Of a stretch of 64,000 nucleotides of DNA, positions 1 through 12,829 are shown piece by piece. Location: positions 3,791,246 to 3,855,245 of the forward strand of contig OZ017770.1 in the NCBI GenBank assembly GCA_963969345.1, in the 5' to 3' direction. The position numbers were made by a program, and so were the translations under genes. The notes beneath the pieces are model-generated. The model made no database searches. It was not told where the DNA came from and saw only the letters and a program-made list of their open reading frames with translations. This DNA comes from Turbatrix aceti (Eukaryota > Nematoda > Chromadorea > Rhabditida > Panagrolaimidae). The stretch's first letter is position 1; the number at the start of each line of letters is the position of its first letter.

Positions 1-66
1 GCTGTAGTTGCGGCCAATGCAGACAATCTTTTTACCCAGTTCACGGAAATTGGCAAATTTAGCCAT
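1..66 (-). CDS. FAHD1-type fumarylacetoacetate hydrolase-domain protein, 5' end only
   Basis: Only the first 22 codons lie in the window; the gene continues past base 1. The translation carries GKKIVCIGRNYS, which matches the conserved opening of FAHD1 proteins (human has GKNIVCVGRNYADH). FAHD1 is a mitochondrial acylpyruvase and oxaloacetate decarboxylase; that function is family knowledge, since no catalytic residue is inside the window. The ATG at 64-66 is chosen because the match to the family starts within a few codons of it. The TRAM gene ends about 650 bp upstream on the same strand, too far for a typical worm operon. Splicing beyond base 1 cannot be judged. Confidence 0.7.
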   Translation of the reverse strand, partial: MAKFANFRELGKKIVCIGRNYS

Positions 67-718
67 GTCGCTGGAATGTTCACCGACCATAATCGAAATC
101 AATAGCGCAATGGAATGATACACTAATAAGAGTATCAAGTATAAAAGTACAATTACTTGGCGTAGCGTTACCAGTATCACTGTCATGTGCATCAAACATC
201 ATTCCTTTTCAGTCGCAAAATTGCATGCTTGAAACTTTATTCAACAAATTACAGTCCATTGAGAATAAATAAAAATAATAAGGAGCTTCCCCATCGACAA
301 GAAAAAAAGAAGTGCTTCATAATGGTTGACGGTACGCGGCTGCCGATGTCGCTCATTTTTTCCCACAACAACCCGACAGTATATCAGTTATAAAAAACTC
401 AAACTTCAATTTAAAACTGTCAATTGATTAATTTAAAAAAAATAAATAAAAAAGTTCATTGCAGATTCCGAAAAAAAATAAAATTTGACAACGGTGTCAA
501 TATGTATGTGGTAAAAACAAAACACTAGTTAAAAAACTCTCTCGATTTAAAAAAACTGCAATAAATTGTATTGCCAAAAAATAAAAACGCTCAAAAATAT
601 AAAACGTGTGATTAACAGTTGGTATTCTTTTTTTATTAGATCAAAAAAGGTAAACTATTTACGCAGATTAAAATAAATATTTCAAAAAAGAGATATGTAA
701 GAATAAATCTTACTGATA
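67..718. other. AT-rich intergenic region
   Basis: Very AT-rich spacer between the TRAM stop codon and the FAHD1-like start. The one open frame (187-393) has no recognisable content or splice context. It probably holds the TRAM 3' UTR and the FAHD1 promoter, but I see no defined element. Confidence 0.5.
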
Positions 719-1909
719 TTATTCTTTCTTGTTTTTCTTGCTGTTCTCAAAAGGCTTGGTGGGCTTTTTGGTAGTCTTGCGCTTAGTATCACTTTGAGCC
801 TGAGCGCGTTCACGAAAGCGGGCAAAGTGGAATCCAAAAAAGTGCCATAAAGCGTAAAACTGTAAGCCGAAAAGCACGATCAAAGTATTGATACGGACAA
901 CGGAAGTGTTAAAATTGGGCTTCTGCGGCTCGATAAAGGGCACCTCACTGTTGCGGAAGCCGTACCAGAAAGTCAGAACGGAAATGATGATGCTGGCAAG
1001 ACGGACGAGAAGGAAAGTGATATTCCACCCGGTAAAACTGAAACAAAAAACGTTTTCTAGAATATAAAAACAAAAAAAAAGAACTCACAGAAGTGAATCT
1101 GCTGGAATTTTGTTGGAGAAGTAGAAAGAACGAGTGGCATGGAAGAATCCGAGAATCAAGCTTTCCAGAAAGACGAGCAGGATTCCGATACGAACAAAGC
1201 TAAATTCCAGAATTCGTTGAATTCGTTAAAAAATGCAAAAAAAAACCTACGCGGCATAGTATGCACCCAGAATGAGCAAAAGGAAGGCAGCGGAGTAGAA
1301 AGAACGCTGCGGGATATCTTCTTTTCGAATTTTTTGGAAATACAGTTCAGGAAATTGGTGTAACCAGAACGAGATCTGAATTAGATAGAACATCTTGGTA
1401 CTGACGTTCATATAACGATGAGCCTCGGGATAGTTGTTCCAGAGAAGTGTGATATCCTTGTGAACGCCGAGTTCGTGGAGCAGCAAACCAGCGTGAATGA
1501 CTGTATAGACGCCGTAGATCGCCAGATGTCCGCTTTCGTTAAACTTGGATTGACGTGCCTTGCTCAGATGCAGGCGTCGCTGGACCTTGTCGAGGAAGAA
1601 TTCCTGGATGATGCAGTGAATGGTTATCCAAGCGATCGTGTAGAAAAGAATAGCCGGCCAATCCAAGATTCCAGATAAATAGTATGTTTTCGCATCGACA
1701 ACGTCGGGATTTGTAGCGTTATACTGCGGAAGGACAAATAGAGTTGATATAGGTGTAGTGGATTGAAAAAAGAAGCCGATTGCAACAACCATCAAGATAC
1801 AAGACATGATGTCGCCATGATTTTGGATAACGAACTCGTGAGACAAGATCGGAGGCGACGGCTTTTTGTTTCGGCTATTGACGACGCGGCGAAAATCCCC
1901 AGTCACCAT
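719..1909 (-). CDS. tram-1: Translocating chain-associated membrane protein (TRAM)
   Basis: Three exons: 1909-1251, 1199-1089 and 1037-719, joined in phase, giving about 362 residues; human TRAM1 is 374. TRAM is a multi-pass ER membrane protein next to the Sec61 translocon that helps nascent chains with certain signal sequences enter the membrane. The N-terminus carries PPILSHEFVIQNHGDI, the classic TRAM opening, followed by hydrophobic segments, a TLC-type core (IPADSLLFTGWNITFLLVR) and a lysine-rich cytosolic tail ending KKNKKE. The ATG at 1909 is chosen because it lies just after an acceptor-like GAGCTTCAG, suggesting a trans-spliced leader; the open frame extends slightly further upstream but without an ATG. 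Introns are 51 bp each. The identification rests on long uninterrupted family similarity and I consider it secure. Confidence 0.92.
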
Positions 1910-3173
1910 CCTGAAGCTCAACAATTTCTATTAAGTGACAAAAATATGATTAAATACAAGGATGCGTATTGTATTTAATAAAAATACATGCGCGTAAGCA
2001 AAAACTACAAAAAATATGTTGTTTGGTGGTGCGTTGTCGGTTTACGCGTTGGCTTGGCGTTGTGGGGAGAAAAAACATCGCGTTCATCTAGGCCGCGTAT
2101 TTCTCCTCTTTTGTCGTAGGAAATGCGGCTAAAGGAAGAAAAGCATGGTTTTTCATCCCAAAAACACGGGATAATTGCTACGTCGATGTTATAAAAGCCT
2201 GCTTTAATGCGGCAAATCGAAAAGCATACACGTGAGCGAGCGGTGTAGCCTTTTTAATAAGTGAGCTTGCAAAAGTGAGAGACGGCGTATTTTATCCCGC
2301 TAACTCAGTCATTAAGAAAATAACAGCTTTGGCGCAAATGAATACAAAAAGTAAATGACACGCACGTATATTAACTTTATAGCACAAACAATTATAAATG
2401 AAAAAATGGCAGTTTTTGTCCGGTCAAAATGGACTAACGACGACAAACTCTGTATTACGGCACAAATTACTCCTTTTTATACCAGGAAAAAAATATATCC
2501 TTTCGTGCTATGTATGATCTGTAAATAGAAACACAAGCCGCTTTTCAGCAGACAGAATCAATGAATTTTGCAAATTAATCCGGCACCGCTATACCACTCT
2601 GGGACAGCGCGCGGAGTAGTTACACGCTTCTTGTGCGTTGCAACTTTAATTTAGTTAAAAAATTAAAAGAGTGAAAAGTTGCAAGCTGAATCCAGACTAC
2701 ATTGTTCAGTTCAGGCTTTCATGGAACCGGTTTGTCTGCCTGATAAAACATGTGCATTTTTCTTCCGAATAGACAGAACTGATTTATGCATAAAATTAAT
2801 TATATATCTGGTAATGCGTTCGTAATCAGAAATGAACAACTTTTGAGGATTGTTGAATCGCAAAAATAATGTGAACAAAGTTGACGACTCGTTAGCAGGC
2901 TAGTTTTAACTGGGCAGGCTTAGGCAGACATCGGAGGCGATATCAGATTGGATTGGCAGACGGACACACGGGTCTAGCGGGGATGCCTGCTGCGGACATT
3001 TTGAAAAAAGAGCAAAGGTGTTACTCAATGGCTAACTCGGATATTTCTTAAAGGGTAGCAGGACAATTGCTGTGGGCAGCCATTTGTAATCGTTGCCGTT
3101 CCGATTGCGTTGCATTGACTTTAACAGAGTTGCTGCGTAATTTTGATTTTGGCTAATCAATCTACTGTTAACT
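1910..3173. other. Intergenic region between divergent TRAM and sorbin genes
   Basis: About 1.26 kb separating two divergently transcribed genes, so it should contain both promoters. A G+T-rich stretch near 2015-2110 (repeated GTTGGTTTG-like words) stands out slightly. I see no coding potential or repeat that can be named. The true 5' end of the sorbin gene could include further exons here. Confidence 0.4.
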
Positions 3174-6100
3174 ATGATTTCTTCGACTGTATCCCTCATC
3201 GGCGGTCCGCCATGGGGATTCCGAATTTCGCAGAACAAAGACCAGCCGCCTTTCATCAGCCAGGTAAGTTAGGTATTTTTAGCCCAGTTACGCAAATGCG
3301 ATTGCTTTTAGGTAATCCCGGAGGGAAGAGCGTTCAACGAAGGCATCCAAGTTGGTGACTTCATTGAATCCGTCAACGGTGAAAATTGTTGGTCTGTCGA
3401 ACAAGTACACAATAAAATGCATTCTTCTCAGGGTGTTTTGCGACTAAAACTACGAAAGTATGTTTTTCGGAAAAGTTCATCATTAATTAAACTTACGCCT
3501 AACAAAAACACATTAATTTTAGAAACGGAGGAGAAAACGGAAGACATGCTTTAAACCACGGATTGCCGTTGCAAAAACTCAAATTAATCATTGACAGCTC
3601 CGACACGACGCCGGATTCCAGTGCACCTCAAACACCGTCATCTCAAACAAACAACAAGGCTGCAAAGCCACCAATTTTGATGTATAACGGCGGGTCAAGA
3701 GGATCTGCACAGGAGAAGAAGCGGTTTTTCGAGCAAGCTATTGCACGACAAGTGACTGCTCTGCCGCCACCTCTAACTCACGACTCACGAAAACAAGTTT
3801 ACAATGCCATTTATTCCAATGGAGCAAATGACAACGAGGGCATAATCTGTGGCAATGACGAGCACCATAATGCCAACAGTCCTGGTAGCATCGCTGGGGT
3901 CGCCGACAGCAATGGCAATGTCATGTATCGTGCAGATGAGACGACGTAAGAGCATCTCTAGTATGCAATTTCCTTTTGAATGGGTGTGGACACCTTTTTA
4001 GCTATGACTCTTTCGGCTACCGACTGCCACCTTGCACCAAGGCTTTTCCGCCCTATATGATGCAACGTATGTGTTGACATATGTATATTTTAAATGAGCA
4101 ATCAATTATATTCCCTTGTCCAATGAAACATTGTAGATAATTATCGACCGCCATCGACAACACCAATAGCAATCGAGCAATCGAATGAACAGGCGGCAGG
4201 GGGAACGTGGGATGGCCACACGAACAGCAGTGTCACTTCGGAAGAAGGAAGCCCGCATTCGAGAAATCAGGTAAGCCGTAGGGAGTGCTTAAATCTCGGT
4301 GTTATTTTCATTTATAAAACTTTGTTCACTTGATGCAATTTTGTGGTTAAACGATGCTTGATTGTAATTTTGGTTCCGTGAGAGTGGCTTCTCTCCAACC
4401 ACACCTCTTTATCCTGACAATTATGTTACTCCACGTTCAGTGAATCAATTGTTACAGCCATTTTCACTCCAAATTGAATAATAAAAATGTTTCAGAATAC
4501 GAATGACATGTCGACCGATTCCGGTGTTGGAAGTACATCGTCTGTTTCGTATTCCGTTCCTCCACCTCCTCCTCCCCCAACTGTTCCACTATCCGCAGTG
4601 CAACAAGGACCAAAAAAGTGGCAGGTGCAGGTAAATGAATCCGAATCAAAGGCCGTGCCGCGTCTGACGACGGCTTCTGTTGCAACCGGGCGCGCATCAG
4701 GTGAGGTAGAGATTCCCCGGCCGCAGAGTGTTGCCGAGCTACGCGCGCATCTTGCGACAAAGCTTGAAGTCCGTAATCCCACCGGACAGCGCATACCACC
4801 AGTAGAACCGGGAGCTGTGGAAGGCACTGTCTCGATTGTACATCCTCCGGCCCAAGCTTATCTTGCCCGCTTGACACCAACGCCTTCCGTGCTTTCTATT
4901 GACCAGGGCGAGCCGAGTGAAGTGAATCGTGAAACGTCTCTTTCGCCCACAGCGTCGTCGGCAAGTCGTCTGGAAATGAACCGTGCACACATGGTGACGC
5001 CTGTTTATGGTCCCAAAGGTATGGACATCACGGCGTCTTTTGGGAAAGCTTGAATCTGATAATTTATTTATAGCCAGTGAAATGAACGATTCAGCATCGG
5101 ACGTAACCCCCCATCACAGCCGTCACCAACTCCAGCATGCCGCGCTGCTGCACCCAGCTGGCACTTCAAACCGTCTCAAAGCCTCGACAAGTTTGCTCGA
5201 CCTTTCTCGCCCGGCGCCTTTCACCTCTCTTCCGGCGGCCAATACTGGATTGTCCATCTCGTTAGTTCATTTTTTAAAGATTTAGAGCAAAAAAATTTTT
5301 TTGTGTTTAGCCAACAACAACTGCACTTGAGTCCTTTCGTGAATTCTCTGCCGTCAAAGGGCAATTGGTTTTCCGAAAACACAAAGGAAGAACACCTCCA
5401 AGCAGATCAGAGTGACACATCTACTCTGGCCAGCAATACAAATGTCAACACGCCTTTACTGTCTCCTACGGCCAGCATTATTCAGCCTGTTGATCTGCGG
5501 ACTAGCACACTAGCTGGCAACAATGTTTTTGAACAAAAAAATGAGATAGGCCATCGACAGTTTACACCGCAATCCTTTTCAGCAATTCCTGAAAGTTCGT
5601 TTTTCTTTCTTTTTTCTTTTTTTTCTCATTGTGCGACATCGCTTCCCCGGGCCATCTAGATTCCCATTAACACGCCTAACGATCCATTTGGAATCTCGGC
5701 GAGTGTACAAAGGCTAAATTTATTTTTTAGGATACGATTCTGAAAGCGCGTTAAACAAGCAACCACAGTCGCCCACGATTGGACAAGCTTCCAACCGCCT
5801 GGAGGAACTCATCGAACTTGCGAGAAAGACTTTCAGTGACGAAACTGGTCGTCAGCGTATTGATCCTCTTTTGGAATCTTCATACAGCACAACAGGTAAC
5901 ATCAATTCCTTCCGCGCCAGCACACCTATGGATCCTGCATTTAACAACATCACTCAATCCAGCAGCGGTGGTGTTGTCAGTGGATACGACACCCTTCCAA
6001 CGAGGGGCAGAAACGCAAATCGACTTCGACGCGTGCCGCAGACTGCTTTTGAGCGCGAAAAATCTGCCTGGTACCGCGACCTGCACAAACAGATTCATCA

Positions 6101-9100
6101 AAAAAATTCCGAAGGTGAGTCACACAAAAAACGGTCAGCTAGGTTGTCTCTGGGTCTCTGGGAGCGCAGGCTACCGCATAAAGGGAAGCGATAAACGTGC
6201 GAGTGCACAGATCCTTTGTTACACCCTGCACTCAAGGGGGTGGCAAATTCCCGACGTGTTACATCAAAAGAAGAAGCTGCATTATTTGCGCATTTCTAAA
6301 TGTCTCACAAATTTGCTTCTTAAACTTTTTTTCTTTATTATCGTTGTCTTCATTGCCTCACCGTCGGTATGCATCGAGCATATGAAGGATAAAGCACACT
6401 TTGTCAACAAAGCTCTTCCTTCCCCATAACTTTTGCGCACTTCAGTACCGACAAGAACAGGCAGGAGTCATTTTGTCTGAAGGTGGTAGTGTGGTAGCCT
6501 TCGTACTTCTTCACGTACTGCGAGTCGTCCACCGTTCTGGTGTGGGGGAGATAAACTTTGTGCGTCGTTGTCTTTTGTTTCCTCCAGCTTTTGTTTCCAC
6601 AATTTATTTTGCAAGCTGGACAAATGTCTTGTTGCACCGATTTTTGCGCATTTTATGATTCGTACTTTTAAAATTTGTAACTTTTCTTTCACCCCCGCCT
6701 GTTTTTTTGTCGCATAGGTATTTGAAACATTCGATTTCAAAGTGGCTTTTGAAACCTTTTGAAGACAACGACATGAAGAATTCTGTTGTAAAAATCGTTG
6801 TAAAAGAACTAATGTTTACATTTTTTTAAATGTCAGAATTTTTTGTTGTCTTCCATAGAGCATCTGCTAGCGATACTAATTTTATTAATCACGGGCTCTT
6901 TTATGACAAATTACGTTGTGTTTATCCGTAATGATTATTTTATGACCAATTTGCGGTAATTTACATGCACATGTTTTTTAGAAGCAACGGCGGCAAAAAG
7001 TAACGGCATGTCAGCAAATAACCTTCGTAAGCATTTGAAAAAAATAAAATACAGGGAAGTTGATTAAATTATCATTGTTTAAAGGACCCATCACGCCACA
7101 AGCCGCTTTTGAACAGCAACAACGCGCTGCCCTGCTTTCTGCCGAACAAAGCCAGCGACAGCGACGGGCGCAAAGCGTTGGCCGATATGACCCTGTAGCC
7201 GATATGGATATCCTCGAACGCTGGGCACAACAAAAACGTGACTTTGCGCGATCGCAGGAACAACTGTTTTCCCCACAATCCTCGCCATTACCGAATTCCC
7301 AGCCACCGCCGCCAACCAAAGGTTTGTTCCGTCTGCGTATTCTGGATAAAATTGAATTATTAGTGATTGTCGTGTCTTAACAACCCTTCTTTGATGCAAC
7401 GTAAACAACTAGATTATCTGGTTAGACGTATTTATCTTCTAAGCGGCGTTTACAGAAGATTTTGTCAACGCTAAAATGGCAATCAGCGGAATGGATGCGT
7501 TGAGAAATGCGTGTCTGCCGGTAACTTCTACTAACTCTTCCTCTACTGTTGTTTCCCTTCGCCCCCAACACTTCCATTTGCCTTCGTATCGTTTTCTTAA
7601 CCAACCTCCCAAATCTCCCGTGCCTAACTGCTTTCGCTGTGGCCAATTCCGTAACTATTCCTGGGATGCTGTAGATGAGTTGTACAAAATGCTAGACAAA
7701 AATGAGTTAGATCGTCAAATTAAGCGTGATAACCTGGGTGAGCGTGTCAAGTTGCATCACATTGAAAACCGTCTCGAAGAAACTGCCAATGACTTGCAAC
7801 ATGTTATTGAACAACTTGAGAGTTTTGGTAAAATTAGGTCTAAAAGCACGCCTGAAATCGCTTGGAAACTTCGACATTCTAACGGGAAATTTAATTATCT
7901 GCTTGGTCAAAAGCCGACAACGAGTGGCGCAGGTTTGTTTTAGCTAACTGTGTTTATGCGTGATGTGCTGTGATTTCGAACAATCGTTTTTCTTTTTTTT
8001 TATTCTTGTTTGCTAAAAGAAACAAAAGTGATTAAAAAACAGTTCTGACTGATGTTTGCTCATTTAGGAAGCCTCCAAACCGGCGCTAAAGAATTGGCAA
8101 ACAGCATCAATGAGATGAAAAAATTGACAATGGAAGAGATACTGCAAAGACAACGTTCAGAAAAGTTAAGCGAAGAGCTGGATGATCAACGCAGTCGCCG
8201 TCATGGATACTTGTAAGATTTCATCATCTCACAAAAAAATTTTTTACCCAGGCCTCACTTGTTTTGCAGCCCTGGAGCATCCCCGGTTCTCTATAACAAC
8301 GTTCAGCGCTTCGATCACTTATTGAACAACGTTTCAAGCAATGTGTCGGATGCAGCACCATACTCCCAGAGTCGGTGCTCAACGCCTGGCCGCCGGATTC
8401 AAGCACCCATTCAGACCGCCACTGTGCTATACAAATTTGTAGCTCATAATGCACGGTTAGATAATTGTTGCCTACCAATAGCAACTCCGGTCATTGAAAA
8501 CTTTTAGTGAACTTTCTCTCAATCGGGGTGACACTGTCAGAGTGCACGGTGAAATTGACGCAAATTGGCTCGAGGGCGAACGCAACGGTCAAGCCGGTAT
8601 CTTCCCTGCAAGCTACGTTCAGGTAACTTTGCAGACTTATGTATCACACTTATTTTAAACTCTTCAGATTGACGAGGACCCCAGTACCAGTCGTAACCGA
8701 GTAAAAGCACTGTATCCCTTCCAGGCTCGTAACAGAAATGAATTAAGCTTGAAAAAGGTATTTACCTTGCTTAAAAATTTTTCTTTTCTGATGTTTAAAT
8801 TTAAGGGCGAAATTTTACGCCAACGACGTGAGATTGATGGCAACTGGCTTGAAGGCACTAATTCCAAAGGACAGATTGGTATCTTCCCCAAGTGCTACGT
8901 CCAAGAGTACCTCAACGGCCTTGATGTTGAAGACGACGCTGCCAGCACCATTCCCGACCGGCCAAAAACCCCTAAAATCATCACTACAAATCACGCCGGC
9001 GTCTCGAGGTTGGTTTGACGTTTTTATGCTTTAAAGTGGGTTGTTGGTATTTTCCGCAAGAAGATTGAGGATTTATGTTACCGGGTGTCGGCATCCCCAG

Positions 9101-12074
9101 GCTTATATATAAATGCATGGATGGCAAACCGTCAGAACAATGCCATAAGTCAAAGGGGAGAGGCTCTTTGGCTTTTCCTATTTTCGAAATTGCTTTGAAT
9201 ACGGTTTTAAGTCAATTAGAAAAAAATTAAAAGCTTCCAGCGTTCAATTATTGCTTAGACGTTTTTGACGTTTTGGTACTGCTATGGAATGTTTGCTCAC
9301 AAAGGCAATTGTCCGAAACAGCGCTTAAGTGCCGCCGATTAATGGGGGTACACATGAGTCCTCGTCCGCCTTTTATCTTTCTATCCGGCAAGTCTCAGTG
9401 GTGGTAGAACCTTTGACTTTTGGATAATTGTTCTTCTTCCAGTTCTGTTCTATTTTTGAAAATTTTTTCATTTACTCTTTTTTTTACCTCCAAAAATTTA
9501 TGCAACCACACTTTTTCTCATGGCATATGTTTTTTTTTGTCTTCTCATATCTTGTTTGGTTGGAGGAGAAAAATAAGTCACCTGACTACATTTTTTGGCA
9601 TTTCCAAAAAAGGAAGTAATTTGTCAGCGTGGGGTGTCACAAGCATTGTACGTATAAAATAATAATAAGCGTCTGGTCAGGAGGTCCCTTTGTTTTACCC
9701 AAATTTCAAACAGCAAGGTGCGAAGAATTTTTGACTTTTTGTCGGTCCTTTTGTTTGTTGGTCTAAGACAAAAAAAATGTAGTAAAAATACGCATTGAAT
9801 TGCTTTGTGGTTTCTTATTGTGAGTTCCCTTCGCTTTGCATTTGTATAAGCATCTTGTCGTAAAAGGCGGAATTTTAACAGCTAGAAAGACTTCATTATA
9901 TTGTATGATGCCACCAAGGAAAAAAATTTGCAGCGAAAGACCAAAAAGCTAAGTTGTGTGATTTCAATTTTGTTTCCAAGAAATTGAACTCTATGCACCC
10001 TTCGTTTTATTTTCTGTCAGCAATTTATAGAGGATTGTTGAGGCGACATGTCTCTCTTTATATGTAAACATAATAGTTACAAGTTTGTCAGTTCGTTTTT
10101 TTGGCATGATGACCTCAATAAGGACGTCATTACGTGTCGTTTGTTAATTGAAAATAGAGGCTTCATTCAGCAGAACGCTTGCCTGCCCTAGGCACGCTGA
10201 ATGGAGTAAAATGAATAAAGATGCATCAAATTATACCCTTGCCAGCCCTGGAGATTTGTTTTTGTGTGTATCTTTACTTATTTATTTTTTTAATTGTAAC
10301 AAATATGATCAATGTTTTTTGACTTCATCCCCCTCAAAACAAACAACCACTCTGGTTATGTTTTCCAACCCAGTGCCGGGTTAAATGTGCCGTGCACAGG
10401 CAAATCTCGCAATGTCCTCAGAAGCAAGTGATCCGTTAACTGCTGCAATGCATTTGGGCAATGCCCTTTTGATGTAGCTTTTCCTGTCTTTTGCTGAATT
10501 TTCGTTTTTTTGTATTCACTTAAAGTTGCAGCTGTTTTATTTATTTATGTTGCCATACATAAAAATTTGGCAGACTTTTTTTTCCGGAATTTGCTCCGTA
10601 TTTGTTTTTGTGCTGCATCTTATAGGATCTTCCTTTCATATCTGATATTTTTGTGGAAAGGCTACGTAACGTTGGCAATATAAATGTGTTTTTCCGCTTT
10701 TTAACTGTACCACCACTATGCATAGCAGCGAGAAACGTTTTTGTGTCCATCCTATCTGAGTTGTCGTTTTTGAAGTAGCCGCGATTTGTTTATTGTGTGC
10801 CCGAGAAGAGTCTGGTTGCTAGACATTGATTATTAGTGCTTACAGCTGAGATTGTGGCAGTTATGAATCTGACTAATTATCATTACAAAGTGCTTCAACG
10901 CATCTGGTATGAAATGCGGGCTGAGAAATTCAAGGAAATAGAGCGGCCGGTTTTGTGGTCTCTTAGTTATTCCTCCAATCAAGCTCTGGTATGCAAGCCT
11001 TCAACTTCGTCCAAAGTAACGTATGCCTGGAATGATAAACTCCAACAAGACTTGTATGAAATTGTTCTCTCCTTTATGGATTCTGCGATGCGAGATATGA
11101 AGCAGCGAGAGCTTCGATCAAATCTCAAGCTTCGATGCAAGCGTTTTGGTCGTCAGATAGCGGCAGCGTTTCGTGCCATGGACGTCGATCAGTCTCTTAG
11201 CTGGGAAATGCTTAGCCAGACCATGTTTGAAAATTTTACGACATCGTTCAGAAACAATGCCACCAAGTTGTTCTTATGGCAGCTTTTTATTGAACATATA
11301 TCAGCAATGGTGTTTGAATCTTTCTGCTGGACAGTGGCCCGTGACTACACGTCGTCTCCCTTGCCTACAATATATGAATCAGACCTAAAGACGTGTTTTC
11401 CCTATTCAATTACGATCGAACGCAAAGATCCCATGATTAAAAAATTAATGACCAAGATCTTTCGTTTTTCATCTAACGGCGAAAAGCGATTACCCGATAA
11501 CAATGATGATCTCTCTGTGCCCAATGAGGAACTTGAAAACATACTTGCTGACTAAATGAACTTTGCTTACGTAATCCCTTGCAAAAAATGGAAATGAAGT
11601 AAATCTCGTGGAATAATTTAGCGCTGAAACAGGGTCTGCTGGGGGTGCCGGGGATGCCGGGGGCGGAAAGTGCAAAAAGGAAATCTGACAGTGCACTCAC
11701 TAAATGCACTCACTTCCTTGCAGAACGGCAAGTCCATCTCCTTCCAAAAAGGGTTTGGACAGACTCAATCAGATTCAACGCTATGAACAGCAACGTGAAA
11801 CTCAGGGATTTACCGGAACTGCCAAACTTGTACCCAAAAACTCGGAAACGTAAGTGTTTGATACAAAAAAAATGCATAAATAAACGTGAAAAATCTGGTT
11901 TTCAGCTACCGTGCTTTATACGCCTACAAGCCAGAACACAGCGATGAATTGGAACTCCAAGAAGACGATATCGTGTTTGTCGTCGAGAAGTGCGATGATG
12001 GATGGTACATTGGAACACTCTTGCGCAACGGGCAGTTCGGAACGTTCCCCGGAAACTATGTTGAAAAACACTGA
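3174..12074 (+). CDS. sorb-1: Sorbin-family adaptor (CAP/ponsin/vinexin type) with PDZ and three SH3 domains
   Basis: Nineteen exons join in phase to about 1342 residues: 3174-3263, 3312-3457, 3523-3945, 4002-4066, 4137-4270, 4496-5018, 5074-5260, 5311-5594, 5731-6114, 6982-7026, 7085-7321, 7456-7932, 8068-8212, 8270-8455, 8508-8622, 8668-8757, 8806-9008, 11724-11849, 11906-12074. Sorbin proteins are cytoskeletal scaffolds at integrin adhesions and muscle attachment sites. Residues 1-80 form a PDZ fold (GGPPWGFRI, then [11 protein letters not shown]). A SoHo-like segment ([17 protein letters not shown]) is near residue 725. SH3 domains lie near 1097-1147 ([19 protein letters not shown]), 1156-1213 and 1287-1342 ([19 protein letters not shown]); the last is very close to the third SH3 of human SORBS1. 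The middle is low-complexity Ser/Pro/Thr sequence. The start at 3174 and the PDZ attachment are inferred from splice phase. A 2.7-kb intron before the last two exons contains another gene. Confidence 0.85.
6115..6981. other. Large intron of the sorbin gene (867 bp)
   Basis: AT-rich intron between the SoHo-containing exon and a 45-bp micro-exon at 6982-7026. Open frames here contain no conserved content. A second intron (7027-7084) has a weak polypyrimidine tract before its acceptor, so the micro-exon may be alternatively used. Confidence 0.4.
9009..11723. other. 2.7-kb intron of the sorbin gene that hosts a nested gene
   Basis: This intron separates the second and third SH3 domains and is far longer than the usual 45-140 bp in this gene. 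The first 1.85 kb (to 10862) is T-rich, and I see no gene or clear repeat in it. The segment 10863-11555 carries a long open frame on the same strand, listed separately. The donor is GAG/GTTGGT and the acceptor CTTGCAG. Confidence 0.6.
10863..11555 (+). CDS. Unrecognised single-exon gene nested in the sorbin intron
   Basis: An intronless open frame of 230 codons from ATG at 10863 to TAA at 11555. I do not recognise the protein. It is probably soluble and helical, with no signal peptide or membrane segment, and begins [19 protein letters not shown]; it has a basic stretch ([15 protein letters not shown]) near residue 90 and a Ser/Asn/Asp-rich tail. The ATG is chosen because a good acceptor (GTGCTTACAG at about 10850) lies 12 bases before it, as expected for spliced-leader addition; the frame also runs 27 bases further upstream without an ATG. 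It lies on the host strand inside a large intron. Its length and codon regularity argue against chance, but the function is unknown. Confidence 0.6.
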   Translation: MNLTNYHYKVLQRIWYEMRAEKFKEIERPVLWSLSYSSNQALVCKPSTSSKVTYAWNDKLQQDLYEIVLSFMDSAMRDMKQRELRSNLKLRCKRFGRQIAAAFRAMDVDQSLSWEMLSQTMFENFTTSFRNNATKLFLWQLFIEHISAMVFESFCWTVARDYTSSPLPTIYESDLKTCFPYSITIERKDPMIKKLMTKIFRFSSNGEKRLPDNNDDLSVPNEELENILAD

Positions 12075-12829
12075 ATGACTACTGAATACAACAAAAAAGC
12101 ACCTTCATGACTAAATACAGCCTACTGATTGTCTGTTTCCTACGTTACGAGAGTTTTTTTAGAAAGTTTGCTGTTTATGGCTAGATTTATAAAGTGTTTT
12201 TGACACCCAGTGAATATTTTTGTTCCGTATTCAGTTTGTTTCTTGTACTGCTCAATAATACTACATGATTTTGCTGCTCAATAAAAAACAAAACAAGTTT
12301 TTGAATCACAGTCAAGATTTTGACAACATGATATAACCGTATCTCACAATCAGTTGCAACAATGATTTTACGGTAAAAAATTAGTACAACGGTGGGGCTG
12401 AACGGTTGAGGGAAAAGAGAGAATCTTAGCATTAACTGAGGTATCAACAATCTAATCCAAGTATGACCGTTTTTCACAAAAAAAGACATAAACGAATTTA
12501 TTGGTTTGAAATCCAAAGAACGGCATGACAGTGAACTTTTTAACGAGTGCCGAGAGTTATTTTGGCACTGTATATATTGTTAGCATTAAAAACTACTAAA
12601 AACGCGGTTTATTGCCGTTAATGTCATTATTATTGAACTTCTTGTGTGTAGTTGGGTGGAATCTGCGTCGCCGGCTGGAACGTGATCTGCGCCGTTGTAT
12701 TTTCTTTGATAATGTTACTGTCATCTGGGGTCCCCGGCACAAGCCGGGCGCTCGCCCAGACGCTCAAAACCCGGTTCTACTCGGATGTCCTTCCTCCTTC
12801 AGATATCAGAAACAGTTTATTTTACGGTA
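12075..12829. other. 3' flank of the sorbin gene and start of repeat-derived DNA
   Basis: The first 450 bp is likely 3' UTR and spacer, including an AATAAA near 12280. From about 12650 the sequence becomes more GC-rich and continues directly into the inverted LTR copy; read on the minus strand this part may be the R/U5 side of that LTR (AATAAA within TAAAATAAACTG at about 12825). Confidence 0.35.

Noticed and set aside
187..393. Open frame of 68 codons in the TRAM-FAHD1 spacer
   Set aside because: AT-rich sequence without splice sites, conservation or a trans-splice acceptor.
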